Counted from the first letter of the stretch, positions 12,143-22,975 are shown. The stretch: 64,000 nt of DNA from Simmondsia chinensis (GCA_018398585.1 JAGTTD010000016.1:21561212-21625211); one strand, 5' to 3'. Program-made: numbers and translations. Notes: generated from the sequence alone by a model not told the origin.

Positions 12143-12691
12143 TCATTCGGTTTGGCCATCCGTTTGAGGATGATAAGAGGAACTAAGTGCCAATGTGGTA
12201 CCCATCAACTTGAACAACTCCCTCCAAAATGTGCTTGTGAAAATCTTGTCTCGATCTGACACAATGGATTGAGGCAATCCATGTAATTTGTAAATGTTGT
12301 CGAGGAAGATTCTTGCCAATTTTTCAACGGTAACGGGTTGAGCAAGGGCAATGAAATGGCTATACTTGGTGAAACGATCCACCACTACCCATATAACCTC
12401 CTTGCCTTCAGACCTCGGTAATCCCTCGATGAAATCCATGCTAATATTTATCCATGCTCCATCCGGAATAGGAAGTGGTTGAAGTAGGCCCTTGTAACGA
12501 TGATCTCCCAACTTCGTTTGTTGACATACTTCACAAGCCTTCACATACTCACTTCCTTGTTTTTTCATGCTTGGCCATGTAAAGTGCACTTTAATTCTTT
12601 GATATGTGCCTTCTACACCGACATGGCCTCCCCAAGCTGCATCATGAGAAGCATGTATGATCTGATTTCTCAAATCAGTAGCAGATCCCAC
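12143..12691 (-). pseudogene. Integrase zinc and core domains
   Basis: HHCC zinc domain: HASHDAAWGGHVGVEGTYQR ... CEVCQQTK. Core: ISMDFIEGLPRSEGK with the first catalytic aspartate, IVSDRDKIFTS with the second, and YHPQTDGQTE at the end. A TGA where family members have an arginine (probably CGA before mutation) closes it at 12143, and another TGA of the same kind separates it from RNase H near 12710. Confidence 0.8.
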
Positions 12692-12709
12692 ATAGAGCTT
12701 GCCGTGAAC

Positions 12710-13861
12710 TCAAATCAGCCCCCTCTGCACTGAAATTTCAGATTCTGATGTATCCCTTTCTGCATCATTCACAAGGACAGCAACAACACTTTCTTGTGCA
12801 AATGGATCACCCTCATATGACTTATAAAGCTCGTCCATCCATGAAGGAATCACCACGGTAGTGGCAATGCAGTACCCAACTTCAGTGTCTTCAAACTTCC
12901 TAGACAAAGCATCGACTGCAGCATTGTCTTTGCCCCTTCGGTACTCAATGTCATAATCAAGGCCAAGCATCTTCATGAGACCTTTCTTTTGAATTCTTGA
13001 TACAATCTTTTGCTCAAGGAGATGCTTGAGGCTTTGGTAATCCGTTCGAATGATGAACTTGTGACCCTCCAAGTAATGCCTCCATTTCTCCATGGCTAAG
13101 AGAATTGCTAGATACTCTTTCTCATAGATCGACATGGCTTGATGCTTGAGACTAAGAGCTTGACTCAAGTAAGCAATAGGCCTTCCACATTGAGCAAGAA
13201 CAGCCCCAATACCACTACCACTTGCATCGGTCTCCAAAACAAAGCTTTCGATGAAGTTTGGCATTGCCAATACCGGAGCAGCACACATTGAGGCTTTAAG
13301 AGCTTCAAATGCAGCTTGAGACCTCTCATTCCATGCAAAAGCATCCTTCTTCAAGAGTTCGGTTAAAGGATCGGCAATAGAACCAAATCCCTTAATGAAT
13401 TTTCTATAATACCCGGTCAATCCTAAAAAACCTCTCAATTGCTTCAAGGTGATCGGAATTGGCCAATCTTGCATTGCACGGATCCTATTAGGATCGGTAG
13501 AAACTCCCTCTTGTGAGATGACATGCCCCAAATACTCAAGCTTATTTTGAGCAAACGAACATTTGGACAACTTGGCAAAAATCTTGTGTTGCCGCATCAC
13601 TGCAAAAATCTTGTGTTGCCGCATCACTACAAAAACTTGTCTGAGGTGAGCGAGATGAGCTTCATATGTTGAGCTATAAATCAGTATGTCATCGAAGAAA
13701 ATGAGCACTGACTTCCTTAGAAAAGGCTTGAAAACGTCATTCATGGCTGCTTGAAAAGTGGCCGGAGCATTTGTTAAACCGAAAGGCATAACAACAAACT
13801 CAAAATGTCCATGATGAGTCTGAAAGGCTGTCTTGTAGATATCTGGCTCGAGGACCCTGAT
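12710..13861 (-). pseudogene. RT palm/thumb and RNase H
   Basis: Contains MPFGLTNAPATFQAAMND, the catalytic IFFDDILIYS box, LEYLGHVISQEGV, LRGFLGLTGYYRKFIKGFG and a complete-looking RNase H (LETDASGSGIGAVLAQ, YEKEYLAILLAMEKW, IRTDYQSLKHLLEQK, DNAAVDALSRK). An exact nine-residue repeat (VMRQHKIFA twice) comes from a 27-bp tandem duplication at about 13573-13628. The segment upstream of 13789 (VLEPDIYKTAFQTHHGHF) is in the same frame, after a TAA at 13861. Confidence 0.82.
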
Positions 13862-14077
13862 TTAATGATATCCCTGCCTCAAATCAAGCTTTGAAAAGAA
13901 GCATGCTCCATGTAACTCGTCAGGCAAATCATCTATGACCGGGATGGGAAACTTATCCTTCACTGTTAGAGCATTCAAATGACGGTAATCAATGCACATT
14001 CTAGCCGAGCCATCTTTCTTCTTCACGAGGATCACAGGTGAAGCAAAAGGACTATGGCTTGGTCTAATGAAGCTCAT
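13862..14077 (-). pseudogene. RT fingers
   Basis: [20 protein letters not shown] followed by [20 protein letters not shown] and [11 protein letters not shown]. The stop that ends it replaces the glutamine of the conserved GYHQI motif (CAA to TAA). At the upstream end the frame is offset by one base from the protease-RT piece at 14074-14976. Confidence 0.8.
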
Positions 14078-14976
14078 GTGAAGAAGCTCCTCAACTTGCC
14101 TCTCAATTTCTTTCTTTGGCCATGAGCATACCGATATGGCCTGATCTTGACCGGATCAGCATTTGCACGCAAGGGAATGGCATGGTCCACACTCTTTTGA
14201 GGAGGAAGACTCTTAGGTTGCTCAAAAATGTCCCCAAATTCATCCACTAAGGTTTGCACTTCTGGATGAATGTCCTGCTGCAGCTCTACCGAGGATATCA
14301 TGAACAAATGACCAATCCATTGTATTGCCTTCTTCTTGATTCCATCTTGCACACGTTTGCCATCAATCAACTTGGGTTGAGCTTCTTCTAATATGCCTTT
14401 CAAGGATACTTTGGTTCCATGAACCTCAAATGCCACCGTCATTTTATCAAAATCAAACACAACCGGGTTGAAGGTTCTCATCCAATCCACCCCAAGCACC
14501 ATATCGCAACCTCCCAAAGGAAGAACTCTGAAATCAAAGGTGAATTGATGATCTTGCATAGACCATGGCAATGCTAGGCACTTGTTTTGAGTTGTTAAGG
14601 AGTTGCCATTAGCCACCATCACCGCCAAGGGGTGAGTCTTTGTCACTTCATGCTTTACCTTCTTAATCAACTTTGGATCAATGAAGCTATATGTACTCCC
14701 ACTATCAATAAGGATAATGATGGAATGTTTTCCAGCCCTGCCTCTGATTTTAATGGTATTATGAGCTCCACTACCGGTCAAAGCCTTCATTGATATCTCT
14801 ACTTCATCATCACTTAATTCATCCTGTGATATAAAGTCTGCACTGCCATCTTCTGTGTCAGATTGCTCACTGCCAGAATCAGCATCAGCATGGGACCTCC
14901 TTGCATACATCAATGCTTGTGTTTTGCACCTATGACCAGGCTGATATGGTTGATTACAACGAAAGCAAAGCCTCAC
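14074..14976 (-). pseudogene. Gag zinc knuckle, protease and RT start
   Basis: Zinc knuckle CFRCNQPYQPGHRC near the start, then a pepsin-like protease with IILIDSGSTYSFIDPKL (DSG catalytic triad intact) and VLPLGGCDMVLGVDWM. The end reads [20 protein letters not shown], the usual entry into RT. A one-base frame change near 14115-14130 shifts the last residues out of frame. Confidence 0.82.
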
Positions 14977-15048
14977 AGAACTTCTGTCAATAGCACTGTT
15001 AAAACCAGCACTGGAATTCTTCTGCTGAGGTCTGAACTTGCTGCCGTG

Positions 15049-16255
15049 CTACTTAATCTTATCACTTGATTGGACTTGAGTAGCTTCAATCAACTTTGCC
15101 TTGTTGTAAGCACTTGACAAAGTCTTAGGACCAATGGCTTTCACCATATTTTTAATCCTTGGCTTCAATCCACTCACAAAGCATGAAACATAATATGATT
15201 CAGCCTCCTCGGGAGCTATGGACAAAACTGACAGCAAGTTGGCTCTTAAGTTCTCAAATCTGAGCATATACTCTCTCACGGTTGAAGTTTGAAACAACTT
15301 GTTAAAGCTATCCACAACATTTGTTGATTCACCTTCTCCATATCGTTCACACATTTCTTCTACGAATTTGCCCTAAGAAAGATTCGGCTTGCTCTTCAAC
15401 AAACTATAATACCAAACCTCATGGTCACCATGTACATGAACTGCCGCTGGCTGGGGCGTTTCATCTTCAGGTATGTCTACCATCAAAAGGATCAATTTCA
15501 ACCCTGGGCTGCCTGTAATTACCACTCCTACCACCAGATATAGTGTCACTACTCACTGATCTGTGCTGGTACTGTTGATCAGGAGGTCTGTCAAGATGAT
15601 TGAGCTCATCAAATTCAACTCTGCACTGGAACACTGAATTCTGTGGCCTGACATTGCGGTCCGCGTTCAAAGCTTCAGGTCTACAATGTGTTTGTCCAGA
15701 GGCTCGATCCTGATTGTCTACATCAATTTCAGGTTGCAAAGGTTGATTCTCAGCTCATCTGATGTTAATTGAAGGTCCTACATCTGGCTGCATTATCGGA
15801 GATTTTCCTCGGCTCCTCACCAGACCTTCAGGTCTGTCAGCGTTGTCTTACTGCTGATCTGCTTCAACCTGATGAAGGATCTGACTCGCAGGCTTCAAGA
15901 TTGCGTTGTCACTTGATACTCCTTACTTATTCACTTGATCTTGCAAGTGCACAAGCTTCTTTTCAATTTGCTGTAATCGTTCCTCCTTATTCGCATCTTT
16001 ATCCAAAATCATCTTCAACATTTGCTGAATGCTGTCATTCTGCTGCTTAATCTCGATATTCTGCTGATCAAACTTAGCATTCAGCTGATCGAACTTGTCA
16101 TACAACTCCCGGTGGTGATCAATTGATGCATCAGCACAAGAACCTGTAATTGCAGCAGCAAAATTCATATTCGAACCAGGTCCACTGGCACCTCCAGCTC
16201 CAGATCTTGTTCTTACACCTTCGGTCATGATTTTCTTTGATTTTGCCAACCTCAA
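15049..16255 (-). pseudogene. Gag (broken)
   Basis: Starts with MTEGVRTRSGAGGAS-like residues and a glutamine/lysine-rich coil (16255-15923). Middle pieces read VEIDPFDG at 15480 and, in other frames, AAVHVHGD then VWYYSLLKSKPNLS near 15370-15440. The capsid-like part at 15354-15049 is FNKLFQTSTVREYMLRFENL then EAESYYVSCFVSGLKPRI. A TAG replaces the tryptophan expected after PNLS. At least three breaks make it non-functional. The gag core lacks some of its usual length between FDG and AAVH. Confidence 0.75.
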
Positions 16256-16280
16256 TCAATCAATTGATTGCTTGAACCTG

Positions 16281-16292
16281 GCTCTGATACCA
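16281..16292 (-). other. Primer binding site, tRNA-iMet type
   Basis: The complement reads TGGTATCAGAGC, the common plant initiator-methionine primer site, separated from the 5' LTR by two bases. Confidence 0.9.
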
Positions 16293-16294
16293 AT

Positions 16295-16697
16295 TGTTAG
16301 CTTCCAATTCGAAATTAAAAGTCTAACCTTGCAGAAGAAAGAGCTAAGATGAGAAGAGAAGTGAAAGGGGATGAGAAATAGAGAAGGATATGAGAAAAGA
16401 GAGAGAAATTCCAAAGGAATTCTGATTTTTATTAATTGAATGATTGAATTACAAGCTGAGGACCCTATTTATACACAATTGGGTACATTGCATCAAGACA
16501 ATCCCAAGCTAACCACACTAACAGCCCTTCCTGCCTAAAATCTGCAGCAAACCCTCACTTTTGACCCGGTTTGACCGACCAACTGCTTTTGGCGCCAAAC
16601 CTACCCCAACCGACATTTAAAATCAATTTCTCAACAATGAGACTCTAACTAACAATTACAACCAGAAATTACAATTAAAATTCTTCGATTCATAACA
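16295..16697 (-). repeat. 5' LTR of the chromovirus
   Basis: 403 bp with intact ends (TGTTA...TAACA read on either strand) and a minus-strand TATAAATA at 16466-16473. It lies directly next to the primer site. Confidence 0.87.
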
Positions 16698-17727
16698 TAA
16701 ATACGCCTAAAAAATACCAAAAATAATATATGTGATGAACTAAGTTCAATCACATTCATTCTAACCTAATTTACCCCAGTCACGGTGAATTTTGTTTCAA
16801 AATTTTCCCTAAGCAAATTCAGAAGCATGAAGAAACGTGTCCCAAGAAAGTATCTGCTTATGTACCAATATATGACATAAGAATAGAATTGTCAATAGGA
16901 TAGAGAGAGCATGGAGGAGCCTCCCCGTACCTATACCTTGCCCCTACCCCATTACCCATCATGGATATAAATTGGATACACAAAGTGGGTACAAGTTAAT
17001 ACTCATACCATCTCTAATGTCCGCAGGTATCAACTACATAAGCATTGTTTGTCTGATTCCAAACCTATTTGTATAATCAACGATTATTCAATTACTTCCA
17101 TGTGCAATTATTTAAAATTACTTAGGCTACTAAAATACGAATTTCGGTGAGTGTGTTTGTTGGACAAAAGGTAGGTATTTCTCATGGAATATCTAAACCA
17201 AACCAAGCTTGAGCTTGCCATACCTGTGGAGGGTATTGCTCTTGGAATATCGAAGCTAAACCAAGTCTAAGCTTGATAAGCTCACGATACCGTGCGGTTG
17301 CATTAAGCTCACTTCAAACTTTGCTTGAATCTTACAAAGCTAGACTTCAAGTTCAATCTCGGGAACCAAAACTAGTTGAGTTCGATGACTAGGCTTGATT
17401 GAGCTCAAACTTAGCTCCGCGAGCTCCGACCTAAGCTTGTGGTACTTAGACTAGTGGAAACTCAATATAGGCTCGCTTTGGCTCGTTTTAGTTCGAGTTT
17501 GACTAATTTATGCTCAAACTATGATAGGTTAGAGAGTTTAAGCAAATATATTATGCTGTGAAAGACTCGTTTAGGCTCACGAGCTGACGAACTCAAGCTT
17601 CACTAGGTTCAGGCTCCAACTCAAAATAAGTCAAATCTTTCAAGCATTATGACATGCCTCCTCGAGTCATTTACACTTCTAGGTATTTCTATGTGTACCT
17701 TACTGGTATGCGTTGCCTGCTTGATAG
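16698..17727. other. Intergenic, no gene seen
   Basis: About 1 kb with no supportable gene and no counterpart in copy 2 of the duplicated locus, so probably another insertion or a region lost from copy 2. 17140-17640 is rich in AGCTC/AAGCTTGAG/CTCGAG-like words, resembling a family of decayed plant repeats, but ends could not be set. Confidence 0.4.
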
Positions 17728-18145
17728 TGTCAATTTTTACTAGAATATTCACTAAAATATTGATATTGTACACAATTAAATATTATATATCTATTAGTTA
17801 TGTTAGTGATTTTAGTGAAAATCATTCGGATTGAAAAAAAAAAAAAAAATCTCTAGGAAGATATCTATACTTCGCAAAACCGGGTGACATAAAACCATCA
17901 TATTCTACTACCTGATGATTAAATTCATGTTTTACGTCAAAATTTCCAATTAAAATCCGTTAAATTTTAACGTAAAGTGTTTAATTGATAAAACTTTTAA
18001 CTTGAGGGTATCTAATAATAAAGTTACCAAATTTTAATATACCTCTTTATATACGTCAAAGCATGAGGACGAGGGCAATGTTAAAGTCTCAAAACCAGGC
18101 AGACTTCCCCAATTTAATGAGAAGACAGCAACGCAACAGTAGTAA
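17728..18145 (+). repeat. Duplicated locus, copy 1: proximal upstream segment
   Basis: Matches 38570-38930 in order: GTCAATTTT, TTGATATTGTACA, TTTTAGTGAAAAT, a poly(A) tract, CTTGCGAAACC/CTTCGCAAAACC, AAACCATCATATT, TAAATTCATGTT and TTGATAAAACTTTTA. It would be the proximal promoter of the truncated kinase copy. The CTATAAAT box seen in copy 2 is not evident here. It is followed by the Mutator-like insertion. Confidence 0.8.
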
Positions 18146-18296
18146 GAAAAAGTAGAATAATTTACCAAACAACTTTGTTAAAAAATTTTACCAAAATGAC
18201 ACAGTTGCAAAAATATTTATGAAACTGGCATACTTTACTGTAGCATTATCAGCAAGCGCCGTTTCGAAAGGCGTCTGAAGAGCAAGGGAATTTCAT

Positions 18297-19220
18297 AATA
18301 TATATAAAAAAATAAAATTACATCTCTAAATTGTTCAAAATATCGAATTTAAATATTTAAAAAATTCATAAATCAGATTTTAACAATTATAATATGTCTA
18401 CAAAATATTTTAAATACATAAATGTATTATAAACATTTAAAAGATAAGGTTATATTTCAAAATCTAGCTTTCTAATAATCATATAATCAATAATAAATGA
18501 GTTTTAATTGTGTAATATTACAGTGCAACACTGAAAAATTATTTAAGCTACCAAAATAATGTATACATTGAAATCAAAAATAAAATCATACAACTAATAA
18601 TTTTTCTAGCAACCTCTTATTCAATATTATATTAACAAATAAATCTAATAAAATATAATATACCATTATATATATTCTAATTATTATATTAATATTACTA
18701 AATAAATCTAATAAAATATATTCTATAACCATATAACATAATATTTTTTCTAACAATTCTTAATGTCTTACAAATCGGAATCACTTTAAAATAATCGTAA
18801 TATATATAAAAAATAAAATTACACTCTAAATTGTTCAAAATATTGAATTTAAAATTTTTTAAAATTTGTAAGTCAGATTTTAACAATTATAATATTTCTA
18901 CAAAATATTTTAAATACATAAAAGTATTATGAACATTTAAAAGACAAGTTTACATTTCGAATTATAATTTTCCAAAATACCATATAATAAAAAATAAATG
19001 AATATTAATGGTGTTACACTAAAGTTTAACACTGAAAAATCATATAAGCTACAAAAATCATGAATATATTGAAATATAACATTAAACATGCAACTAATAA
19101 TTTTTTTCAACATAATATTATTCATTATTATATTAACAATCAAAATTTTTAACACGCTATTATATATATATAGTAATTATTATATTAATTTTAGTAAATT
19201 AACCTAATAACATTAATATA
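18297..19220. repeat. ~500-bp tandem duplication inside the Mutator-like element
   Basis: 18297-18725 recurs at 18797-19220 with moderate divergence (landmarks: AATTGTTCAAAATAT, CAGATTTTAACAATTATAAT, CTACAAAATATTTTAAATAC, ACATTTAAAAGA, CAACACTGAAAAAT/TAACACTGAAAAAT). Very AT-rich. No coding sense. Confidence 0.75.
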
Positions 19221-19520
19221 GTAACAAATTCCTATAAAATAATATGACATTACAACATAAAAGTATTACAAAATTTAAAAATGATAATAATAACGACTTA
19301 CATAACTGTGAAAATGAAGGTGAGATTGAAAGTTTTGTTTGAGAGGACAATAGGTTGAAAGATATATTTAAGTAATTAAGTGTTCTGAAAAATGTAGAAG
19401 AAGTTGGTAGTATTTATAGAGATAAAAGTGAAAGAAAATGGAGATGAAGGGGATGCGGATGAAAATGGAGGGCGAAAGATGGGGGTCATGGGTGGGTGTA
19501 GGGGTTGGGGGGTATAGGGG

Positions 19521-19526
<6 letters not shown>

Positions 19527-19558
<32 letters not shown>
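19527..19558. repeat. Homopolymer G(32)
   Basis: Uninterrupted run of 32 G inside the Mutator-like element, preceded by GGGGTTGGGGGG. It could form a G-quadruplex. Length is uncertain in most sequencing data. Confidence 0.9.
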
Positions 19559-19559
<1 letters not shown>

Positions 19560-19822
19560 AGGTGTTTGGGTCGGGTCTACCGTTTGTACGCCGTTAGAGA
19601 CGGCTTACGAAAGGAAGGCTTTTTGTACGCCATCTCTAACGGCATTCGAACGCCGTCAAAAATGGTGTACAAAATTTCCTTCTTCTTCAGACGCCTTTCG
19701 AAACTACCCTTGCTGATAACGTTACAGTAAAGTGTGCCAGTTTCATAAATATTTTTGCAACCGTGTCATTTTGGCAAAATTTTTTGACGAAGGTGCCAGT
19801 TTAGTAAATTATTCGAAAAAAC

Positions 19823-19945
19823 ATGAGTAATCCCAGAAAGCAATCATGGTTTCTAAACACCTTATCCAATGCTCTCTTCCTTCAAACTCTTGTAGTTATA
19901 GTCATCATTGACAATCATGGAAACAAGACATATTACTTGTATCTT
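19823..19945 (+). pseudogene. 5' fragment of LRR receptor kinase gene (copy 1)
   Basis: From the ATG at 19823 the sequence follows the start of the kinase gene at 39015: MSNPRKQSWFLNTLSNALF here against MSNPTKQPRFLYSLSIALF there, then LQTLVV and a DNHGN/DSQGN block. It covers the signal peptide and the first residues of the mature protein, about 40 codons. Homology stops near 19945, before the first leucine-rich repeat. It is a duplicate lost beyond its N-terminus, not an independent gene. A copia element begins 100 bp further on. Confidence 0.8.
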
Positions 19946-20046
19946 TTCCGAAAAGACACTTATTTATTTATATAAAATCCCCATCAAATGAGATTAAAGA
20001 GACTTGAATTTATTTATATAAATTCCCCATCCAATGAGATATATAC

Positions 20047-20620
20047 TGTTAGGAATATGCTTCAAATTTATGTAATTTAGTTATAAGTCTCACCATGAGC
20101 AAGCCATTCGATCGAGGGAATGTCCAATCGATCGAGTGTAGCGCTGGACCATGGGAGCGGTAGAAGGGGGGGCCGATCGATCGGGTCCCCTCGATCTATC
20201 GGGAGTCATTTCCGCGTACCCTAGCTGTTTAGTATAAATATGGATTAGGGGTTCTGTTTTAGGTGTCCAAGGATCCAACAAAGTGAGCCGCCGTCATCAA
20301 GGAGTTTGAGAGCGTTACGAGAGTTTAGAGGGAGTGATTTAGTAATTCTCCATAGATCTCGTTCAGAGGAAGTGTCATTGTAATTCTTCCGTTATTCATA
20401 CTCAATAAAGAATCTCCACCTCCACCCGTGGTTTTCTTCCCTCTCGATTGAAGAGGGGTTTCCACGTAAATCTTTGTGTTCTTGTTTTATTTCTCTTTTA
20501 TCATGTTATTTACTTCTCTTGTGTGAGTTATAGTACTTCAATCGAATCCTGTTCTTGGGGCGTCAAGTTCCACATTAAAGAGGTATTGATTTCCTCCACA
20601 ATTGGCATTAGAGCCTAACA
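20047..20620 (+). repeat. 5' LTR of the deleted copia element
   Basis: 574 bp. A TATAAATA box is at 20233-20240. Upstream of it, U3 carries repeated CGATCGA words (about 20109-20205), including GCCGATCGATCGG. Confidence 0.9.
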
Positions 20621-20622
20621 AT

Positions 20623-20634
20623 TGGTATCAAAGC
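20623..20634 (+). other. Primer binding site, tRNA-iMet type
   Basis: TGGTATCAAAGC, two bases after the 5' LTR, differing by one base from the usual TGGTATCAGAGC. Confidence 0.85.
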
Positions 20635-20660
20635 TCTATTTATTTCGATTTTGTACTATG

Positions 20661-21480
20661 ATGTCTGCAGTTAAATCTGAATTTGAAAAGTTCGGTGGTC
20701 AAGGGAGTTTAAGTTTATGGCAGGTTCCCGTTAAGGGCCTCTTGACTTAGAGCGTCTTGAAGAAAGCTTTAGAAGGAAAAGAGAAGAAACCTGAGAGTTT
20801 ATCTGATGCATAGTGGGAGGAGTTAGACGAAAGGGCTCTTACGGCAATTCAGATGTGTCTTACCGATGACGTTTTGACAGAAGTTCTGGAAGTGAAGACC
20901 GCTAAGGATTTGTGGGAGAAATTGTAGAATATGTTCTGTTTCAAGTTAGTGTCCAACAAACTCGCAGTTAAGTGTCAGTTGTTCACGTTTCATATGTTAG
21001 AAGGTACATCACTTAAGAATCATGTCAATGAACTTAATTCATTAATTCAAGAATGAAAGGAGCTTGATGATGCTCCTAAGAATGAAGATCAAGCAATTTA
21101 TTATTATGTTCACTCTCTACATCTTATAGAGGCTTCATAGAGAGCATGATCTATGGTGGTAGGTCATCTATCACAGTTGATGAGGTTAAGAGAAACCTAC
21201 TGAGTAAAGAAAGAGTAGATAAGGAGTTGTCAGACTCTGTTCAGAACTCAGGTTGTGGTTTATTTGTGAGAGAACTGAGTCTAAAGAATCTGACCATGGT
21301 GGAAACAAGTCTAAGCCTAGACATTAAGATTTATCCTGTAATTACTGTCATAAGAAAGGGCACATTAAGAGAGACTGTTACAAGCTCAAGAGGAAACTAG
21401 AAGTAGATAATAGGTTTGACCAGAGATCCGCAGCAGCTAGTGTTGTAGTTGAAGATGAGGATGACGGTGATATATTATCT
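20661..21480 (+). pseudogene. copia gag (broken)
   Basis: ATG at 20661 opens MSAVKSEFEKFGGQGSLSLW, typical of Tnt1-type gag (FxGxGNFxLWQ). ALTAIQMCLTDDVLTEVLEV and LKNHVNELNSLIQE follow. At least four in-frame stops (near 20748, 20810, 20925 and 21053) interrupt it. The zinc knuckle is only partly kept (CHKKGHIKRDCYKLKR-like, near 21345-21395). Confidence 0.8.
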
Positions 21481-22116
21481 ATGTCTGAACCTCAGTCTAG
21501 TTTTAGAAAAAGTTGGATTTTGGATTCGGTTTGCTCTTATCATGTTTGTCCCAATCGAGATTGGTTTTCCACATACGAGTCATTTCAAGGTGAAGTTGCT
21601 TTGATGGGCAATGATGTTACATGCAAAATTTTGGGTATAGGAACAATTCGTATTAAGATGTTCGATGGCACTATCAGGACTTTGAGCGATGTTTGTCACA
21701 TTCCTAACTTGAAGAAGAATCTCATCTCTTTAGGTACTCTTGAATCACATGGGTACAGATACACAGCTGAAGGTGGATTTATGAAGGTTGTTAAGGGTGC
21801 TTTAGTTGTGATTAAAGGTAGAAGGGTAGGAACGTTATATGAACTTATCGGTTCCACAGTTGCAAGATCGCTTAAGAAATTTTCATCACCATCATTGACA
21901 GAACTAGGTATCACAAAGTCAAGGCATTTGAGATTTGATCATTCCGATGATAAAGGTCTGTCTGAGCATAGTAAAAGGGGATCGTTGTGTGGTCAATCTT
22001 TAGGACTGAAATATTGTGAAAACGGCATTTATGGGAAGCAGAAAAGAGTTCGCTTTAAGCAATTCCTGATGAGTAGAGATGTCACGTTTGATGAGTCTTC
22101 ATTATTGAGTCCATAG
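21481..22116 (+). pseudogene. copia protease (active site altered)
   Basis: Reads SWILDSVCSYHVCPNRDWFS, LMGNDVTCKILGIGTIRIKM and VCHIPNLKKNLISLGTLESH. The aspartic protease motif is DSV in place of D(S/T)G, so the catalytic glycine is lost. After GTLYELIGSTV the frame leaves the family sequence and joins short scraps of later pol, marking the internal deletion near 21860-22100. Confidence 0.82.
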
Positions 22117-22429
22117 AAGATGTCATTCGTTGTTTGTGATTTAGGTTAGGTGACTACGCTGGAGGGAGTTTAGTTTCAGTTAACTAACATAATTTAGCAG
22201 CAGGTGGCTGTTTCAAAAGATGTGTCAAGAGCCAATTCAGAGAAGAAGAAAATTGGCATTGCTGATAACCTCTTAGATATGTTCACTTTAGTGCTACCTA
22301 GTAGAAAGTTCAAGCATCGCTCAGACTCGGTTAGGTTTTCTATTTTGTTGAGATGACACCATGTGGGATGTTTTGTGGAGTAGGCGGAGAAATTTTACTT
22401 AAGTGTAAATTTGAGTCAAGGTGGAGGTT

Positions 22430-22975
22430 TGTTAGGAATATGTCTTAAATTTATGTAGTTTAGTTATAAGTCTCGCCTTGAGCAAGCTGATCGATCGGGG
22501 GAATGTCCGATCGATAGGGTGCAGCATTGGAGCATGGGAGCAGCAGAAGGGGGGCCGATCAATCGGGAGTCGTTTTCCGCATACCCTAGCCATTTAGTAC
22601 AAATATGGGTTGAGGGCTTCTGTTTTAGGTTTCCAAGGATCCAACAAAGTGAGCCATCATCATCAAGGCATTTGAGAGCGTTACAATAGTTTAGAAGGAG
22701 TGATTTAGTGATTTTCCATAGATCTCGTTCAGTGGAAGTGTCATTGTAATTGTTCCATTATTCATACTCACTAAAGAATCTCCATCTCCGAGTGTGCTCA
22801 ATTGAAGAGGGGTTTCCATGTAAATCTCTGTGTTCCTGTTTTGTTTCTCTTTTATCCTGTTATTTACTTCTCTTGTATGAGTTATAGTACTTGAATCGAA
22901 TCCTGCTCATGGGGGTGTTAAGTTTTGCATTAAGGAAGTATTGATTTCGCCAACAATTGGCATCAGAGCCTAACA
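22430..22975 (+). repeat. 3' LTR of the deleted copia element
   Basis: 546 bp, preceded by the purine tract AAGGTGGAGGTT. It is shorter than the 5' LTR and its TATA box has changed to TACAAATA. Divergence between the LTRs points to an old insertion. Confidence 0.9.

Larger units (their letters stand above)
10974..16697 (-). mobile_element. Ty3/gypsy chromovirus-type element, minus strand
   Basis: A complete but disabled element with two ~400-bp LTRs, a tRNA-iMet primer site, gag, protease, RT, RNase H and integrase followed by a chromodomain-like tail, all on the minus strand. Short LTRs and the CFRCN...GHRC zinc knuckle suit a Reina/Tekay-type chromovirus; the exact clade is not settled by eye. 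Several stops are C-to-T or G-to-A changes. The left LTR has lost its TG end (AAATA in place of TGTTA), and no clean target duplication is seen. It interrupts copy 1 of the duplicated locus. Confidence 0.85.
18155..19814. mobile_element. Mutator-like non-autonomous DNA transposon
   Basis: The ends are inverted copies of each other for about 140 bp (18155-18295 and 19670-19814): GAATAATTTAC, TTTTGCCAAAATGACAC, GCAAAAATATTTATGAAACT, ACTTTACTGTA and GTTTCGAAAGGCGTCTGAAG can be read from both sides with few changes. The flanks GAAAAAGTA (18146-18154) and GAAAAAACA (19815-19823) match at 7 of 9, fitting the 9-bp target duplication of Mutator-type transposases. Copy 2 of the locus has an uninterrupted ACAAAACATGAG here. 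No transposase is encoded. It sits directly before the start codon of the kinase fragment. Confidence 0.85.
20047..22975 (+). mobile_element. Internally deleted Ty1/copia element (Tork/Tnt1-like)
   Basis: Two LTRs (20047-20620 and 22430-22975) start TGTTAGGAATATG and end GAGCCTAACA. The 5-bp target duplication TATAC is perfect (20042-20046 and 22976-22980). The inside is only 1.8 kb: gag, zinc knuckle and protease remain, but most of integrase, all of RT and most of RNase H are gone. A short stretch near 22200-22350 corresponds to the very end of pol (DMFTLVLPSRKFKHRSD). The wording of gag and protease fits the Tork/Tnt1 type. Confidence 0.9.

Noticed and set aside
16281..16292. tRNA gene fragments
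   Set aside because: The tRNA-like words at this and other places are 10-12-base primer sites next to LTRs; no cloverleaf can be formed around them.
19438..19716. Gly-rich 92-codon ORF
   Set aside because: Made by the G(32) run inside the Mutator-like element; not a gene.
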